Below are positions 27,297 to 38,041 of a stretch of DNA of 54,522 nucleotides, piece by piece. The stretch is taken from positions 1 through 54,522 of the forward strand of contig CACHHD010000006.1 of assembly GCA_902579605.1 (NCBI GenBank), read 5' to 3'. Position numbers and translations under genes: made by a program. Positions within the stretch are counted from its first letter, which is position 1. Each line of letters begins with the position of its first letter. The stretch is from an uncultured Pelagibacteraceae bacterium. GTDB taxonomy: Bacteria; Pseudomonadota; Alphaproteobacteria; Pelagibacterales; Pelagibacteraceae. The notes beneath the pieces are model-generated. The model worked only from the letters and a program-made list of their open reading frames with translations, was not told the DNA's origin and did no database searches.

Positions 27297-27754
27297 AAAT
27301 AATTTATTTATTTTTAGTTATAATAATACTGACTAGTTCATGTGCTTACAAAAAAATGAACTCGGCAGATAAAAAAAAATTTCATATTCAAAATATAGAA
27401 ATTACGGGTGATAAAAGAACATCTTTTATTATAAAAAAGAAAATAAACAGATTTTCAAATAATGAAGGTAAAAACAAAATTAATATTTTTATTGAACTTG
27501 AAAAAGAGAGAAAAATTCAAGAAAAGGATATTAGAAACAAAGTAACAAAGTATAAACTTTCAATTAATGCCAATTTAAAAGTATCAGATATAGAATCCAA
27601 AAAAGAGCTTAATAGGACCTTTAATTCAAATCAAACATATATAGTTGAATCAAATTATTCTAATACTGTTAACAACTTAAAAGAAGCTAACAATTTATTG
27701 ATCGAGACGATAGTAAATGAAATATTAGATCAACTAAGAATTTACTATAATTAA
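27293..27754 (+). CDS. lptE: LPS assembly lipoprotein LptE-like
   Basis: 153 residues; signal peptide with lipobox ILTSSC before AYKK. The short beta-alpha body ([23 protein letters not shown] ... [19 protein letters not shown]) is poorly conserved, as usual for LptE. Its place between leuS and holA, with 4-bp and 1-bp junctions, is the conserved proteobacterial position of lptE. LptE plugs LptD in the outer membrane for LPS export. Assignment leans on synteny plus lipobox. Confidence 0.82.
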   Translation: MKIIYLFLVIIILTSSCAYKKMNSADKKKFHIQNIEITGDKRTSFIIKKKINRFSNNEGKNKINIFIELEKERKIQEKDIRNKVTKYKLSINANLKVSDIESKKELNRTFNSNQTYIVESNYSNTVNNLKEANNLLIETIVNEILDQLRIYYN

Positions 27755-27755
27755 A

Positions 27756-28754
27756 ATGATTTTTAAAAGTTTTGAAGTTGAAAATAATATAAATATAATA
27801 TCTAAGTTTAAATGCGTGCTTATATATGGTGAGAATATTGGTCTTAAAGATGATATCAAAAAAAAGTTTGTAATCTTAAATAAAGATGCTGAATTAATAA
27901 ATCTTTATGAAGAAGATTTTTTAAAAAATAAAGATATCTTAACTAACGAGACTCAAAATATTTCTCTATTTACAAGAGAAAAACTAATTATCATTAATCA
28001 AGCGAACGAGAAAATATTAAATGAAATTGAGAGTTTGTTAAATAACACTACGCCAGTAAAAATTTTACTGATATCAGAAATTTTAGATAAAAAATCAAAG
28101 TTGAGGTCGTTTTTTGAAAAAAAAAAGAATTTAGCAGTTATAGCTTGTTATAACGACACAGAAATAACTTTAAGAAATTTAGTTCAAAAAGAATTAAATA
28201 ATTTTAAAAATATTAATAAAGATACAATTAACATGATTATAAAATATTCAAATTTAAATCGTAAGACTATTCTAAATAATCTTGAAAAAATTAAAAATTA
28301 TTTTGATAAAAAGATCTTAGATTACAACAGTTTAGAATCTTTATTAAATGCTGACAGGAACGAAATATTTGAAAATATTAGAGACGCGGCACTTGTAGGT
28401 GAAAAAAATAGACTAAATGAACTCATGAGCAATTTTAATTTTACACCAGAAGACACTTACATTTATTTAAACATGCTTAATTTTCGATTATCTAAACTTT
28501 TAGACATACATAGGCAAAATTTAGGGGAGAATATGGATCAAACGATAGATAAAATGACACCTCCTATATTCTGGAAAGATAAACCTATATATCGAAAACT
28601 TATCAAAAAGTGGGATAAACAAAGGACAATTGAAGGTCTTACATACGTAGGTAAAATTGAAAAAAAGATCAGGAGTAAATCAAACTTAAATCCTCTTACA
28701 CTTGTAAAAAATTCAATTACAAATATTTGTTCTAACTCTTGGAATATTTTTTAA
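27756..28754 (+). CDS. holA: DNA polymerase III subunit delta
   Basis: 332 residues of the clamp-loader delta subunit, which opens the beta clamp. Family features: N-terminal AAA+-like fold (IISKFKCVLIYGENIGL), a conserved middle (LRNLVQKELNNF) and C-terminal helical region (AALVGEKNRLNELM ... TYIYLNMLNFRLSKL). Located after lptE as in most proteobacteria. The 3' end overlaps the convergent parB by 23 bp. Confidence 0.93.
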   Translation: MIFKSFEVENNINIISKFKCVLIYGENIGLKDDIKKKFVILNKDAELINLYEEDFLKNKDILTNETQNISLFTREKLIIINQANEKILNEIESLLNNTTPVKILLISEILDKKSKLRSFFEKKKNLAVIACYNDTEITLRNLVQKELNNFKNINKDTINMIIKYSNLNRKTILNNLEKIKNYFDKKILDYNSLESLLNADRNEIFENIRDAALVGEKNRLNELMSNFNFTPEDTYIYLNMLNFRLSKLLDIHRQNLGENMDQTIDKMTPPIFWKDKPIYRKLIKKWDKQRTIEGLTYVGKIEKKIRSKSNLNPLTLVKNSITNICSNSWNIF

Positions 28755-29586
28755 GAAGATTAGAAATTAGTTCTAACTGATCCAGGTTTTTATATTCTAT
28801 AGATAACTTGCCAGAGTTATTTTTTTTATTTTGTATAGTAACTTTCAACCCAATTGATCTTTCAATATCTCTTTGCGCATCAAATATGTTCGGATCAATA
28901 GTAAACGACTTTGTTTTCCTTTTTTTTATATTTTCAATTGATCTAGCAGACAGCTTTTTAGCTACTATCTCTTCTGCTATAGCGGAAGCATTTGGCATAC
29001 CAATTAACGGGCGTGCTTGACCTGCTGTTAACTCACCTTGTTCTATCATGGCAATAATATCTTTAGGTAAATTAAGTAATCTTAAAGTGTTACTTATATG
29101 ACTTCTGCTCTTAGACATAAAGCTGGATATTTTGTCTTGATCGTATCCGAATTCCTCGTGTAATCGTTTATAGCCTTTGGCTTCTTCTATAATATTTAAA
29201 TCTTCCCTTTGAATATTTTCAACAATAGCCACCTCTAATGTTTCACTATCATTTAGATCTAGAATTGTTATTGGAACTTCATGTAAACCAGCTTTCTGAG
29301 CAGCTAACCATCTCCTTTCGCCAGCTACAATTTCATAAAGCTCGGAAGATGATTTATTTTTTCGGACGGCTATTGGCTGTATTATTCCGTTTTTTTTTAT
29401 TGATTTAGAAAGTTCTTCTAACTTTTGTTCATCGAAAATTGTTCTAGGTTGATACTTGTTTCTTGCCAACTCTCCTATAAGGGCCTTTTGCTCATTACTC
29501 TCAATTTTAGCAGTATTTTCGGGCCTTTTTTGATCCCCGAACAATGCTGATAATCCTTTACCTAAACCCTTTTTTTTAGAATTCAT
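28732..29586 (-). CDS. parB: chromosome-partitioning protein ParB
   Basis: 284-residue CTP-dependent DNA-sliding clamp that loads at parS. N-terminal KKGLGKGLSALFG, ParB/Srx domain with QPRTIFDEQKLEELSKSI and the GERRWLAA motif, central helix-turn-helix (KISSFMSKSRSHISNTLRLLNLP) that recognises parS, and a C-terminal dimerisation segment. The start overlaps the parA stop as ATGA. Two matching parS-like palindromes lie within rsmG, about 1-1.1 kb upstream in the same operon. Confidence 0.97.
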   Translation of the reverse strand: MNSKKKGLGKGLSALFGDQKRPENTAKIESNEQKALIGELARNKYQPRTIFDEQKLEELSKSIKKNGIIQPIAVRKNKSSSELYEIVAGERRWLAAQKAGLHEVPITILDLNDSETLEVAIVENIQREDLNIIEEAKGYKRLHEEFGYDQDKISSFMSKSRSHISNTLRLLNLPKDIIAMIEQGELTAGQARPLIGMPNASAIAEEIVAKKLSARSIENIKKRKTKSFTIDPNIFDAQRDIERSIGLKVTIQNKKNNSGKLSIEYKNLDQLELISNLLKKYSKS

Positions 29587-30377
29587 GCTGCGCTTCCTAT
29601 TTTATTTGTTTGACTTTTGAACTCTTCAGCTAATTTGAAGTATGCTTTGCTACCACTGCATGATTTATCATAAGTAACGCAAGGTTGACCATGGGACGGG
29701 GCTTCGGACAATCTAACATTTCTTGGAATTACAGATTGATATACTTTTTCTTTAAAATAATTTCTTGCTTCTTTATCAACTTGAGATGATAATTTGTTTC
29801 TTTTATCAAACATAGTTAACAAAATTCCTCTCACATTTAAAGATGGATTCAAATTAATTTTAATCCTGTCTATTGTTTTAACTAATTGGGTTATTCCTTC
29901 TAAAGCAAAAAATTCTGTTTGAAGTGGAACTAATATTTCATTAGCTGAAACTAAAGCCATGATTGTCAATAAACTTAATGAAGGTGGACAATCTATAAAA
30001 ATATTATCGTACTTATTTACAATTTCTGAATTTTTACTAATAATTTCTTTTAAGATGAAAGCTCTATTTTCATCATTAGCTGTTTCAACTTCTAAACCAG
30101 AAAGATTTACATTAGATCCAAAAATATCTAAATTGCTTATGTCAGTTTTTTGTAATCCGTCTTTTAAATTTATTTTTTTGATAAGAAGATTATAAATATT
30201 TTTCTCATCATCATTATTTGACTTTCCTAGACCAGTCGTTGCATTTCCTTGGGGGTCCAAATCTATAACTAAATTATTTTGACCCATTATGGACAGTGAT
30301 GCGGCTAAATTTATAACAGTAGTGGTTTTACCCACTCCACCTTTTTGATTTATGACAGCTATTATATTTGGTTTCAC
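29583..30377 (-). CDS. parA: chromosome-partitioning ATPase ParA
   Basis: 264-residue deviant Walker ATPase. Walker A is NQKGGVGKTTTVINLAASL near the N-terminus; the Walker B-type strand is NIFIDCPPSLSLLT. It segregates the origin region together with ParB-parS. The start is GTG at 30377. It lies 5 bp downstream of rsmG in the conserved mnmE-mnmG-rsmG-parA-parB order. Confidence 0.97.
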   Translation of the reverse strand: MKPNIIAVINQKGGVGKTTTVINLAASLSIMGQNNLVIDLDPQGNATTGLGKSNNDDEKNIYNLLIKKINLKDGLQKTDISNLDIFGSNVNLSGLEVETANDENRAFILKEIISKNSEIVNKYDNIFIDCPPSLSLLTIMALVSANEILVPLQTEFFALEGITQLVKTIDRIKINLNPSLNVRGILLTMFDKRNKLSSQVDKEARNYFKEKVYQSVIPRNVRLSEAPSHGQPCVTYDKSCSGSKAYFKLAEEFKSQTNKIGSAA

Positions 30378-30382
30378 AAAAT

Positions 30383-31003
30383 TTATTCTGCATTTAGGAT
30401 AATTATTTTAGAATCATTATCTGTAATGCTTTTCTCTAATCTATACTCATAATTTCTCATCTGGGAAGTATTATTTATCTCATATTGTGCATTTTTTCCT
30501 TTCATTACGATAAATTTATGTTTTTTTACACAGTTTTCACGTGAAATATTCAATATATAGGGTAGCTTTCTAAACGCTCTACAAACGATATGATTAGAAT
30601 CAATTTTTACTGAGTTCACATCACTGCAAATAATCTTACAGTTTAATCCTAATAATTTCGATATATTGGTCAAAAAAGCTGATTTTATTGACGATTTCTC
30701 ATATAATTTCACGTGAAAATTGTAATTCTGGTAGTATAAAGCTAATATAATACCAGGAAAGCCCGCTCCTGAACCTAAATCAGCTATTCCAGTACAAGTT
30801 TTAGCATCAATAAATTTAATTAGTTGGGCGCTATCTAAAATATGTCTATCCCATATCTGCTTTTCAGTGCTTTTGGCAATTAAATTGCGTTTTTTATTAT
30901 AAAGGAGAAGATTTTTAACAAATCTATCTAATTTTTTTATCTTTAGAACATCAAATTCGAAGTTTTGGACAAGAATTCTTTTAACATTTGCTTCACTTAT
31001 CAA
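30383..31003 (-). CDS. rsmG: 16S rRNA (guanine-527-N7)-methyltransferase
   Basis: 206-residue SAM methyltransferase (GidB). Motifs: the N-terminal helical start with [23 protein letters not shown], the SAM loop [19 protein letters not shown] and [13 protein letters not shown]. The start is TTG at 31003, overlapping the mnmG stop as TTGA. The coding sequence hosts two copies of the 12-bp parS core TTTCACGTGAAA. Confidence 0.95.
   Translation of the reverse strand: MISEANVKRILVQNFEFDVLKIKKLDRFVKNLLLYNKKRNLIAKSTEKQIWDRHILDSAQLIKFIDAKTCTGIADLGSGAGFPGIILALYYQNYNFHVKLYEKSSIKSAFLTNISKLLGLNCKIICSDVNSVKIDSNHIVCRAFRKLPYILNISRENCVKKHKFIVMKGKNAQYEINNTSQMRNYEYRLEKSITDNDSKIIILNAE
30535..30546. other. parS-like centromere site 1
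   Basis: TTTCACGTGAAA, a perfect 12-bp palindrome equal to the core of the canonical bacterial parS (TGTTTCACGTGAAACA). The outer two bases on the left and one on the right differ from that consensus. It lies inside rsmG about 950 bp upstream of the parB start. Binding by ParB is inferred from sequence and context. Confidence 0.78.
30707..30718. other. parS-like centromere site 2
   Basis: A second exact copy of TTTCACGTGAAA inside rsmG, 172 bp from the first. A 12-bp exact palindrome occurring twice within 200 bp of a ParB operon is very unlikely by chance. Outer bases deviate from the canonical 16-mer. Confidence 0.78.
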
Positions 31004-32868
31004 GCTGAAGCTCTTTTTTTTAGAGATTTGATATAACCTAATAGTATTATAGCTGCAGCTGGTGTTACCCCGTCAATTCTTAGGGCTTGACCTAAAGTTT
31101 TCGGCCTCACGATTTTTAACTTAGACTTAATCTCATTAGATAGACCGCTAAACATATCGTAGTCAATCTTATCGGGTATCTTGATACCCTCATCTTTTTT
31201 AAATGCAGCTATGTCATGAGACTGTCTTTTCAAGTAGCCAGAGTAGTGAGCATCAATTTCAACTTGATCATCTAAATCAGGTTCGAACGAAGGTAGCCTA
31301 GGCCATATCTGCCTTATTTTGGCCATATTTAAATTTCGCTGAGACATCAATTCTATTCCAGATCTTTTAACACCATCCTGAGCAATTTTTATTTCATACT
31401 TACTTGCTTCAGTAGGAGATATTAAATTTGATTTGAGATAATCAAGTATCTGAATTAATTTTTTTTGTTTATCTAAAAATATTTTTGATCTTTCAATTCC
31501 TACACAATTTATTTTAATACCTGATGGTGTTAGCCTTTGATCGGCATTATCTGCTCTTAAAGATAATCTGTACTCAGCTCTAGATGTAAACATACGATAT
31601 GGCTCTGATACACCTTTAGTAATTAAATCATCAATCATCACTCCAATATAAGACTCGGATCTATCTAAAATAAATTCTTCTTTTCTTAAAATTTTAAGAG
31701 CAGCATTTATACCGGCAATTAATCCCTGAGCAGCAGCTTCTTCATAACCAGTAGTTCCATTAATTTGTCCTGCTAGAAATAACGATTTAATTTTTTTTGT
31801 CTCTAAAGTCGGATTTAGCTCTCTAGGATCTACATAATCGTACTCTATAGCATAACCTGCCCTTTTCATTTCAACACACTCTAAACCCTTGATTTTACTT
31901 AATATTTTGAGTTGAACCTCCTCTGGTAAAGATGTAGATATTCCATTTGGGTAAACAGTATTGTCCTTTAATCCTTCTGGTTCTAAAAAGATTTGATGTT
32001 TTTGTTTTTCTTTAAACTTAACAATCTTATCTTCAATAGATGGACAATATCTTGGTCCAACGCCTTTAATGTTACCAGAGTACATCGCGCTCTTATTAAT
32101 ATTGTCGCTAATAATTTTATGCACCTCATCATTTGTATATGTCATGCCACAAGAAATCTGTTTGTTTTCTAGTTTAGAAGTTAAGAAAGAAAAAAAGTAA
32201 GGATCATTATCGGCTGGCTGCATTTCTAAATCATCGTAATTAATTGTGGAACCATCTAACCTAGGAGGAGTACCAGTTTTCAATCTACCTATTTTCATTT
32301 TAAATTTAGCAAGTTGTTCGCTCAGCCCGGTGGATGGTTTCTCATCATATCTCCCTGCTGGGATTTGAGTTTCACCTATATGTATTAAGCCATTTAAAAA
32401 TGTTCCAGTCGTCAAGATAAGTTCTTTACATCTAATCTCCTTACCACTTTGACATAAAAATCCTACAACCTGACTATTATTAAACAAAAATTGAACTACT
32501 GGATCGGCCATTACAGTTAAGTTTTTATAATTTAGTAGAATTTTTTGCATGTGCATCTTATAAAGAGCTCTATCTGATTGTGTACGTGGTCCTCTAACTG
32601 CTGGACCTCTGCTTCTGTTCAATAATCGGAATTGTATACCTGATTTATCGGAGACAACGCCCATCACACCATCAAGTGCATCTATTTCACGAACCAAATG
32701 GCCTTTGCCTAGTCCGCCTATAGCTGGATTACATGACATCTCACCAATAGTCTCAATTTTATGTGTAAAAAGTGCAGTATTGACGCCCATTCTAGCGGAA
32801 GCTGCAGAAGCTTCACATCCTGCGTGTCCACCACCTATAACTACTACATCATAGCTTTCTTTAATCAT
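31000..32868 (-). CDS. mnmG: tRNA uridine-5-carboxymethylaminomethyl modification enzyme MnmG (GidA)
   Basis: 622-residue FAD protein that, with MnmE, modifies the wobble uridine (U34) of several tRNAs. N-terminal FAD-binding [37 protein letters not shown], and [22 protein letters not shown]-type segment (here [20 protein letters not shown]) are diagnostic. Full length. It is 42 bp downstream of mnmE, its functional partner. Confidence 0.98.
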   Translation of the reverse strand: MIKESYDVVVIGGGHAGCEASAASARMGVNTALFTHKIETIGEMSCNPAIGGLGKGHLVREIDALDGVMGVVSDKSGIQFRLLNRSRGPAVRGPRTQSDRALYKMHMQKILLNYKNLTVMADPVVQFLFNNSQVVGFLCQSGKEIRCKELILTTGTFLNGLIHIGETQIPAGRYDEKPSTGLSEQLAKFKMKIGRLKTGTPPRLDGSTINYDDLEMQPADNDPYFFSFLTSKLENKQISCGMTYTNDEVHKIISDNINKSAMYSGNIKGVGPRYCPSIEDKIVKFKEKQKHQIFLEPEGLKDNTVYPNGISTSLPEEVQLKILSKIKGLECVEMKRAGYAIEYDYVDPRELNPTLETKKIKSLFLAGQINGTTGYEEAAAQGLIAGINAALKILRKEEFILDRSESYIGVMIDDLITKGVSEPYRMFTSRAEYRLSLRADNADQRLTPSGIKINCVGIERSKIFLDKQKKLIQILDYLKSNLISPTEASKYEIKIAQDGVKRSGIELMSQRNLNMAKIRQIWPRLPSFEPDLDDQVEIDAHYSGYLKRQSHDIAAFKKDEGIKIPDKIDYDMFSGLSNEIKSKLKIVRPKTLGQALRIDGVTPAAAIILLGYIKSLKKRASA

Positions 32869-32910
32869 GAGGTGAATGTAACGTTCTAAATTAATAATAC
32901 AAGAGCTATT

Positions 32911-34239
32911 TTATTTGCCTATACAGAAGTCCTTAAATATAGATCCAAGTATTTCTTCTACATCTACCTTGCCAACTATACTACCTAAATGACGTGTAGC
33001 CATTCTAAGATCCTCAGCAGCTAATTCTAAGTCTTTGTTTTGATCTTTCTTTAGAAACTTATCTATCTCTTTCAAACACTCGTTTAGCTTTACTCTATGT
33101 CTCTCTCTTGTAATTAAAGCATTGTTATTTGACGAAAATTTTTTATTTAACTTTTGTTTGATTAAATTTATTAACTTATCAATATTCTTATTATCTTTTA
33201 CAGAAACTAGTACGGTATCTACATCAAATTTATAATTTTCTTTAGCTTGAACATCAGATTTATTTAGTAAAACTATTGAGTCTTTATTAATCATAGATCT
33301 TATTTTGTCGCTAATTTTTTTGTTTGAATTATCAATTACTACAATATTTAAATCGGCTTCTTTAAATTTACTTAACGCTAAAGATATTCCTTTTTTTTCA
33401 ATATCATTTTTTGCTTCTCTGATCCCAGCTGTATCTGCAAGAATAACTGGATAACCATCTAAATTTAGATACGTTTCAATGACATCTCTAGTTGTTCCAG
33501 CTTCATCAGAGACTATTGCTGCATCTCTTTTTGATAATAAATTTAATAAAGATGATTTTCCAACATTGGTTTCACCAACGATTGATACTCGGAATCCGTC
33601 TCTGATTTTTTCACCTACTTTATTATCATTAATAATTTTGCTTATATCACTGTGAATCGATTTAATTGATTTATGGGCTTCTTTTAGGACATTTTCAGGA
33701 AGGTCATCCTCAGCAAAATCAATTTTAGCCTCAATAAAAGAGAGTGACTTTATCAATTTTGATCTTAAATCATCGTAATATTTGGAAGCATGTCCATTAA
33801 CTAAATTTACTGCTTGCTTTCTTTGTAATTCAGTTTCTGAATGTATTAAATCGCCTATACTTTCAGCTTTTAATAGGTCAATTTTATTATTTTGAAAAGC
33901 TAATTTTGTGAATTCTCCAGGTTCAGCCATTCTACAGTTTTTTTGACTTGATAATACTTTAAGAAAATAACTAATTATTGCGTTACTTCCATGTACATGA
34001 AATTCTGCTAAATCGTCGCCCGTAAAACTATTTGGCTTTGGAAACCATAAAATTAAAGCTTCTGGATCAATAATAGTATCATTGCTTGGATCAAAAAATT
34101 TACATAGGTTTATTTCATTTTCTTTAATCTTATTCTCTTTAGAAATCAGTTTGCATATACTTAAAGTATCAGGTCCCGACATTCTAATAATAGCTATACC
34201 ACATGGACCTCTGCCAGAAGACAAAGCAAAAATATTCAT
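32911..34239 (-). CDS. mnmE: tRNA modification GTPase MnmE (TrmE)
   Basis: 442 residues. The N-terminal folate-binding domain (SSGRGPCGIAIIRMSG) is followed by a helical domain and an inserted G domain with P-loop GETNVGKSSLLN, switch region DEAGTTRDVIE, DTAGI and NKSD motifs. The C-terminal CIGK carries the catalytic cysteine (family CxGK). It overlaps the ubiH-like stop by one base. Confidence 0.98.
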   Translation of the reverse strand: MNIFALSSGRGPCGIAIIRMSGPDTLSICKLISKENKIKENEINLCKFFDPSNDTIIDPEALILWFPKPNSFTGDDLAEFHVHGSNAIISYFLKVLSSQKNCRMAEPGEFTKLAFQNNKIDLLKAESIGDLIHSETELQRKQAVNLVNGHASKYYDDLRSKLIKSLSFIEAKIDFAEDDLPENVLKEAHKSIKSIHSDISKIINDNKVGEKIRDGFRVSIVGETNVGKSSLLNLLSKRDAAIVSDEAGTTRDVIETYLNLDGYPVILADTAGIREAKNDIEKKGISLALSKFKEADLNIVVIDNSNKKISDKIRSMINKDSIVLLNKSDVQAKENYKFDVDTVLVSVKDNKNIDKLINLIKQKLNKKFSSNNNALITRERHRVKLNECLKEIDKFLKKDQNKDLELAAEDLRMATRHLGSIVGKVDVEEILGSIFKDFCIGK

Positions 34240-35369
34240 TAGTTTAAACCTAGGTTTGCAACTCTTTTGGTAATTTTTTTTAATAATGTTGATTTGGAAA
34301 AATTATTTAAGATGTTTTCTTTTATTGGGTCTAAATATTTATTGCTCTTAAAAAATTTTCTTGTTGTGTCTATCCCTAATCCCATCAGTAAATTTTCTGG
34401 TTTCCGGCTGTCTGATAAATCTTTTGGAATATTTGAATCTTTTAGAGTTAACCCCAATCTAAGGTTGTTGGAAATTAGTTCATTCAATTTTTCAATATCT
34501 CTTAAAATTAGATTGAACCCTTGTCCTGCTAAAGGATGAACTACATGCAGTCCATCTCCTAAAATTATTGCATTCTTTTTATAATAGTTTCTTTTTAGTG
34601 ATAATTTTAGTGGGTAACTTTGAATATTCCCTAAAGATATTTTATTTGTTTTTAATAAATTTGATAGTTTGGTTTTTAAGTAATTTGTAATATTTTTTTT
34701 GTTTTTTACAAAATATATATCTTCAATACTCCATACTACAGAAAATTTATTTTTATTATAGGGTAATATCGCTAGGGGTCCTTCTTTCAAAAAAAACTGT
34801 TGAGCACCAATACCTTTAATCTGATGTTTAACATTACAAGTTATGGAATGCTCTTTGTAATTTTTTTGGATTTCCCTGTTGCCACTTATCTTTTGATAAA
34901 TTGGAGAGTTTGCCCCCAAACACAAAACTAATAAGTCATATGATTTTGAAGAAAGATTAGTAAAGATTTTATTTTCCGCTAGATCGATTGATTTGATTGT
35001 TTTTTTTTGAATTTTAATTTTAGTTTTTTTCAATAGTTTAGATAAATGTTCTTTAATCAATCTATTTTCAAAAAAATACATTAAACTTTTATTTTCATCA
35101 AAATTTAAAAAATTTTTTATTTGATTACTCTTTTCAAAAAAAAGATTAATTTTTTTTACAGGATAAAATAATTTTAAATTGATATTTTTTATCTTAGATT
35201 TTAAGAATTCCATGTTTTTCTCAGATATTGCTGTGACTCTTAAATCTTTGTTTTTAGAAGTATTATTTTCAAGTATTAAATCTATATCTAATCCTCTTTC
35301 ACTTAAAACTAGAGCAGATATCAGGCCAGTTAAACCACCGCCTACAATGCATATTTTATGTTTTTTCAT
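34239..35369 (-). CDS. UbiH/COQ6-type FAD-dependent hydroxylase (ubiquinone biosynthesis)
   Basis: 376-residue flavoprotein monooxygenase. The N-terminal dinucleotide motif is CIVGGGLTGLISALVLSERG and the FAD ribityl-binding motif GDGLHVVHPLAGQGFNLILRD is typical of the UbiH/UbiF/UbiI/COQ6 group. It probably hydroxylates the quinone ring; which carbon is not deducible. Located between mnmE and the divergent ftsK, a location seen in other alphaproteobacteria. Confidence 0.88.
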   Translation of the reverse strand: MKKHKICIVGGGLTGLISALVLSERGLDIDLILENNTSKNKDLRVTAISEKNMEFLKSKIKNINLKLFYPVKKINLFFEKSNQIKNFLNFDENKSLMYFFENRLIKEHLSKLLKKTKIKIQKKTIKSIDLAENKIFTNLSSKSYDLLVLCLGANSPIYQKISGNREIQKNYKEHSITCNVKHQIKGIGAQQFFLKEGPLAILPYNKNKFSVVWSIEDIYFVKNKKNITNYLKTKLSNLLKTNKISLGNIQSYPLKLSLKRNYYKKNAIILGDGLHVVHPLAGQGFNLILRDIEKLNELISNNLRLGLTLKDSNIPKDLSDSRKPENLLMGLGIDTTRKFFKSNKYLDPIKENILNNFSKSTLLKKITKRVANLGLN

Positions 35370-35402
35370 AAAAGTGATAAAAAGTAAGTATTACGATTCG
35401 AT

Positions 35403-37481
35403 ATGAACACAAACTTTTTAAATAGTTTAACAAATTTTTTGAAAAAGCGAACCTTTGAGTTTATAGGATTGGTACTGATTTCTCTAGGAATAGCTTTAAC
35501 AATTTCATTCGCGACTTATTCTCCCTCAGATCCTTCTTTAATATATGGTGAAACAAGCTCAAATATAAAGAATTTCTTTGGAGTATATGGTAGTAAAATT
35601 TCTGATTTTTTATTACAAAGTTTTGGTTTGATTTCGTTCTTAATCCTAGGAACATTAATCTCTTGGGGCTTTAAGTTAATTTTTGAGAAAGAGTTAAAAA
35701 ATATAATATTCAAATTATTTTTCCTTACTTTATATCTTGTTTTTGGCTGCACATTTTTACATATTACTTTTAATAATTCTTTTTGGTTGATTGACAATGG
35801 CAACTCAGGTTTTGTCGGAGAAATAGTTTATAATTTTATATTTCAATATACAAAAATAATCGAAAACCAATATGCTAGTTTTGTTCTCATCATTTTAACT
35901 ATTTTATTTTTTATTTTAAGCTCTGCAATTAATCTGAAAAATATTTTTTCGAAGATACTTTCATTTTCTTTCGTTAATAAAAGTAAAAATACAGAAAACT
36001 TTAATAATGAAACAATTAGAGAAAATGTATCAGACAGTGAAAAAAGAGAAGTTCAACAAACTTTCCTTTTTGCTAAAGAGGAAACAAAATCAATTGAAAA
36101 ATCAAAAAAATTTCAATTACCATCGATTGATTTGTTAGAAAAAAATAATTCAAAATTATCTGCTGTCGAAATGAATAAAAATAGACCCGATGCGAAATTT
36201 ATAGAAGGTATATTAAAAGATTTTGGTATTAATGGACAAATACAAAAAATCAATAATGGGCCTGTCGTTAGTTTATATGAGTTCGAACCTGCTGCTGGAA
36301 TTAAAGTTTCAAAGATCATAAATTTAACTGACGACTTGGCCAGGAATACTAGTTCGACATCGGCAAGAGTGGCGGTCATACCTGGTAAGAATACAGTAGG
36401 AATAGAAATACCAAACGAAAATAGAGAAAGTGTGTTTTTAAGAGAAATTATATCTAATGATCGATTTAAAAGTCGTGATTTGAAACTACCAATAGCTTTA
36501 GGAAAAAGTATTTCAGGTATACCTATAATCGGTGATTTAACTTCAATGCCTCATTTATTAGTTGCAGGTACTACAGGGTCAGGAAAATCTGTTTGTATTA
36601 ATACAATAATAACATCCTTGTTGTACAAATTAAGTCCAGAATTATGTAAATTAATTTTGATTGATCCAAAGATGTTAGAGCTTTCAGCCTATGAAGGAAT
36701 TCCTCATTTATTATCTCCGGTCATTACAGATGCAAAAAAAGCCACTTCTGCTCTTGGGTGGACAGTAAAAGAAATGAACAATAGATATAAACTTATGTCA
36801 AAAGTTGGAGTAAGAAATATTGATGGGTATAACGAGAAACATAAATTAAAAATGCCTTATATTGTTGTTGTAGTAGACGAAATGTCAGATCTTATGTTAG
36901 TTGCTGGAAAAGAGATTGAAAATTACATACAAAAATTATCTCAAATGGCTCGAGCTGCGGGTATACATATTATAATGGCAACGCAAAGACCAAGTGTAGA
37001 TGTAATAACAGGAACGATTAAAGCTAATTTTCCAACGAGAGTCTCTTTTCAAGTTAGTTCAAAAATAGACAGTAGAACTATACTTGGAGAACAAGGAGCA
37101 GAACAATTATTAGGAAAAGGAGACATGCTTTTTATGTCATCTGCAAATAGAATAATAAGAATTCATGGTCCTTATGTTTCAGAACAAGAAATTGAAAAAA
37201 TAAGCAGTGTTTTGCGCGCTCAAGGTAAACCTGATTATATTGAGGATATTACCATTTCTTCGAATAATTTGGGTGATGAAATCACTATATCAGAGGAAGA
37301 AGGTGATGCACTCTACAACGAAGCAATAAATATAGTCAAATCAGAGGGAAAGGCTTCGACTAGTTTTTTACAAAGAAAGCTACAAATAGGATATAATAGG
37401 GCAGCTAGAATTATTGATATGATGGAAGAAAAAGGGATAGTAAGTAAAGCAAATCATGTTGGTAAGAGAGAGGTATTGTAG
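35403..37481 (+). CDS. ftsK: DNA translocase FtsK
   Basis: 692 residues. About four membrane helices lie in the first ~180 residues, then a short linker, the RecA-like motor (Walker A GTTGSGKSVCIN; Walker B IVVVVDEMSDLM) and a C-terminal winged-helix gamma domain (TSFLQRKLQIGYNRAARIIDMMEEKGIV) that reads KOPS. It pumps DNA at the septum and activates XerCD at dif. The linker is short compared with E. coli, as in most alphaproteobacteria. Confidence 0.97.
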   Translation: MNTNFLNSLTNFLKKRTFEFIGLVLISLGIALTISFATYSPSDPSLIYGETSSNIKNFFGVYGSKISDFLLQSFGLISFLILGTLISWGFKLIFEKELKNIIFKLFFLTLYLVFGCTFLHITFNNSFWLIDNGNSGFVGEIVYNFIFQYTKIIENQYASFVLIILTILFFILSSAINLKNIFSKILSFSFVNKSKNTENFNNETIRENVSDSEKREVQQTFLFAKEETKSIEKSKKFQLPSIDLLEKNNSKLSAVEMNKNRPDAKFIEGILKDFGINGQIQKINNGPVVSLYEFEPAAGIKVSKIINLTDDLARNTSSTSARVAVIPGKNTVGIEIPNENRESVFLREIISNDRFKSRDLKLPIALGKSISGIPIIGDLTSMPHLLVAGTTGSGKSVCINTIITSLLYKLSPELCKLILIDPKMLELSAYEGIPHLLSPVITDAKKATSALGWTVKEMNNRYKLMSKVGVRNIDGYNEKHKLKMPYIVVVVDEMSDLMLVAGKEIENYIQKLSQMARAAGIHIIMATQRPSVDVITGTIKANFPTRVSFQVSSKIDSRTILGEQGAEQLLGKGDMLFMSSANRIIRIHGPYVSEQEIEKISSVLRAQGKPDYIEDITISSNNLGDEITISEEEGDALYNEAINIVKSEGKASTSFLQRKLQIGYNRAARIIDMMEEKGIVSKANHVGKREVL

Positions 37482-37483
37482 AG

Positions 37484-38041
37484 TTGAAATTTTTGAGAGC
37501 TATTATTTTTTTTAGCTTTTTCTTAAATTTTACAAATTCTAAAGCAGTTGAAAAATCTGAAATCATAAACAAATTAAGAAATATTGATAATATTCAATTT
37601 AGTTTTAATCAAAAGACAAATAAGAATATTGAAAGAGGAGAATGTATTCTCGTTTTTCCAAACAAATTAAAATGTAATTATAAAGACAAGAATAAAAAAG
37701 AACTTATTGTAAATAAAAAAATGATGGCAATTACTCAAAAAAGGTACGGTAAAACACTCTTTTATCCTTTATCTAAAACCACTTTCATAAATATTCTTAG
37801 TAAAGATGAATTAATAAAAATAATAAGGGAAAGTGATACAGTTATCGATAATTATCTTAATGTAATTTATATAAAAGAGGACAATACAAAAATATTGATT
37901 AAATTTCACAAGGAAACTTTTTTGTTAGCTGGATGGGTAACGTTAGACCAATATAACAATCAAATAGTATTTGATATACAAATTAATTCAATCAATCAAA
38001 TAGTTGATGATGAGATTTTCAATTTACCAACTAAAAGTTAG
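37484..38041 (+). CDS. lolA: LolA-like outer-membrane lipoprotein carrier
   Basis: 185 residues from TTG 37484, two bases after the ftsK stop. A cleavable signal peptide (FLRAIIFFSFFLNFTNSKA) is followed by a beta-rich body with the LolA-type segment IERGECILVFPNKLKCNYKDK and a C-terminal FDIQINSI. LolA shuttles lipoproteins across the periplasm. ftsK-lolA adjacency is conserved in proteobacteria and supports the call. Its stop overlaps the convergent GNAT gene by 4 bp. Confidence 0.84.
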   Translation: MKFLRAIIFFSFFLNFTNSKAVEKSEIINKLRNIDNIQFSFNQKTNKNIERGECILVFPNKLKCNYKDKNKKELIVNKKMMAITQKRYGKTLFYPLSKTTFINILSKDELIKIIRESDTVIDNYLNVIYIKEDNTKILIKFHKETFLLAGWVTLDQYNNQIVFDIQINSINQIVDDEIFNLPTKS

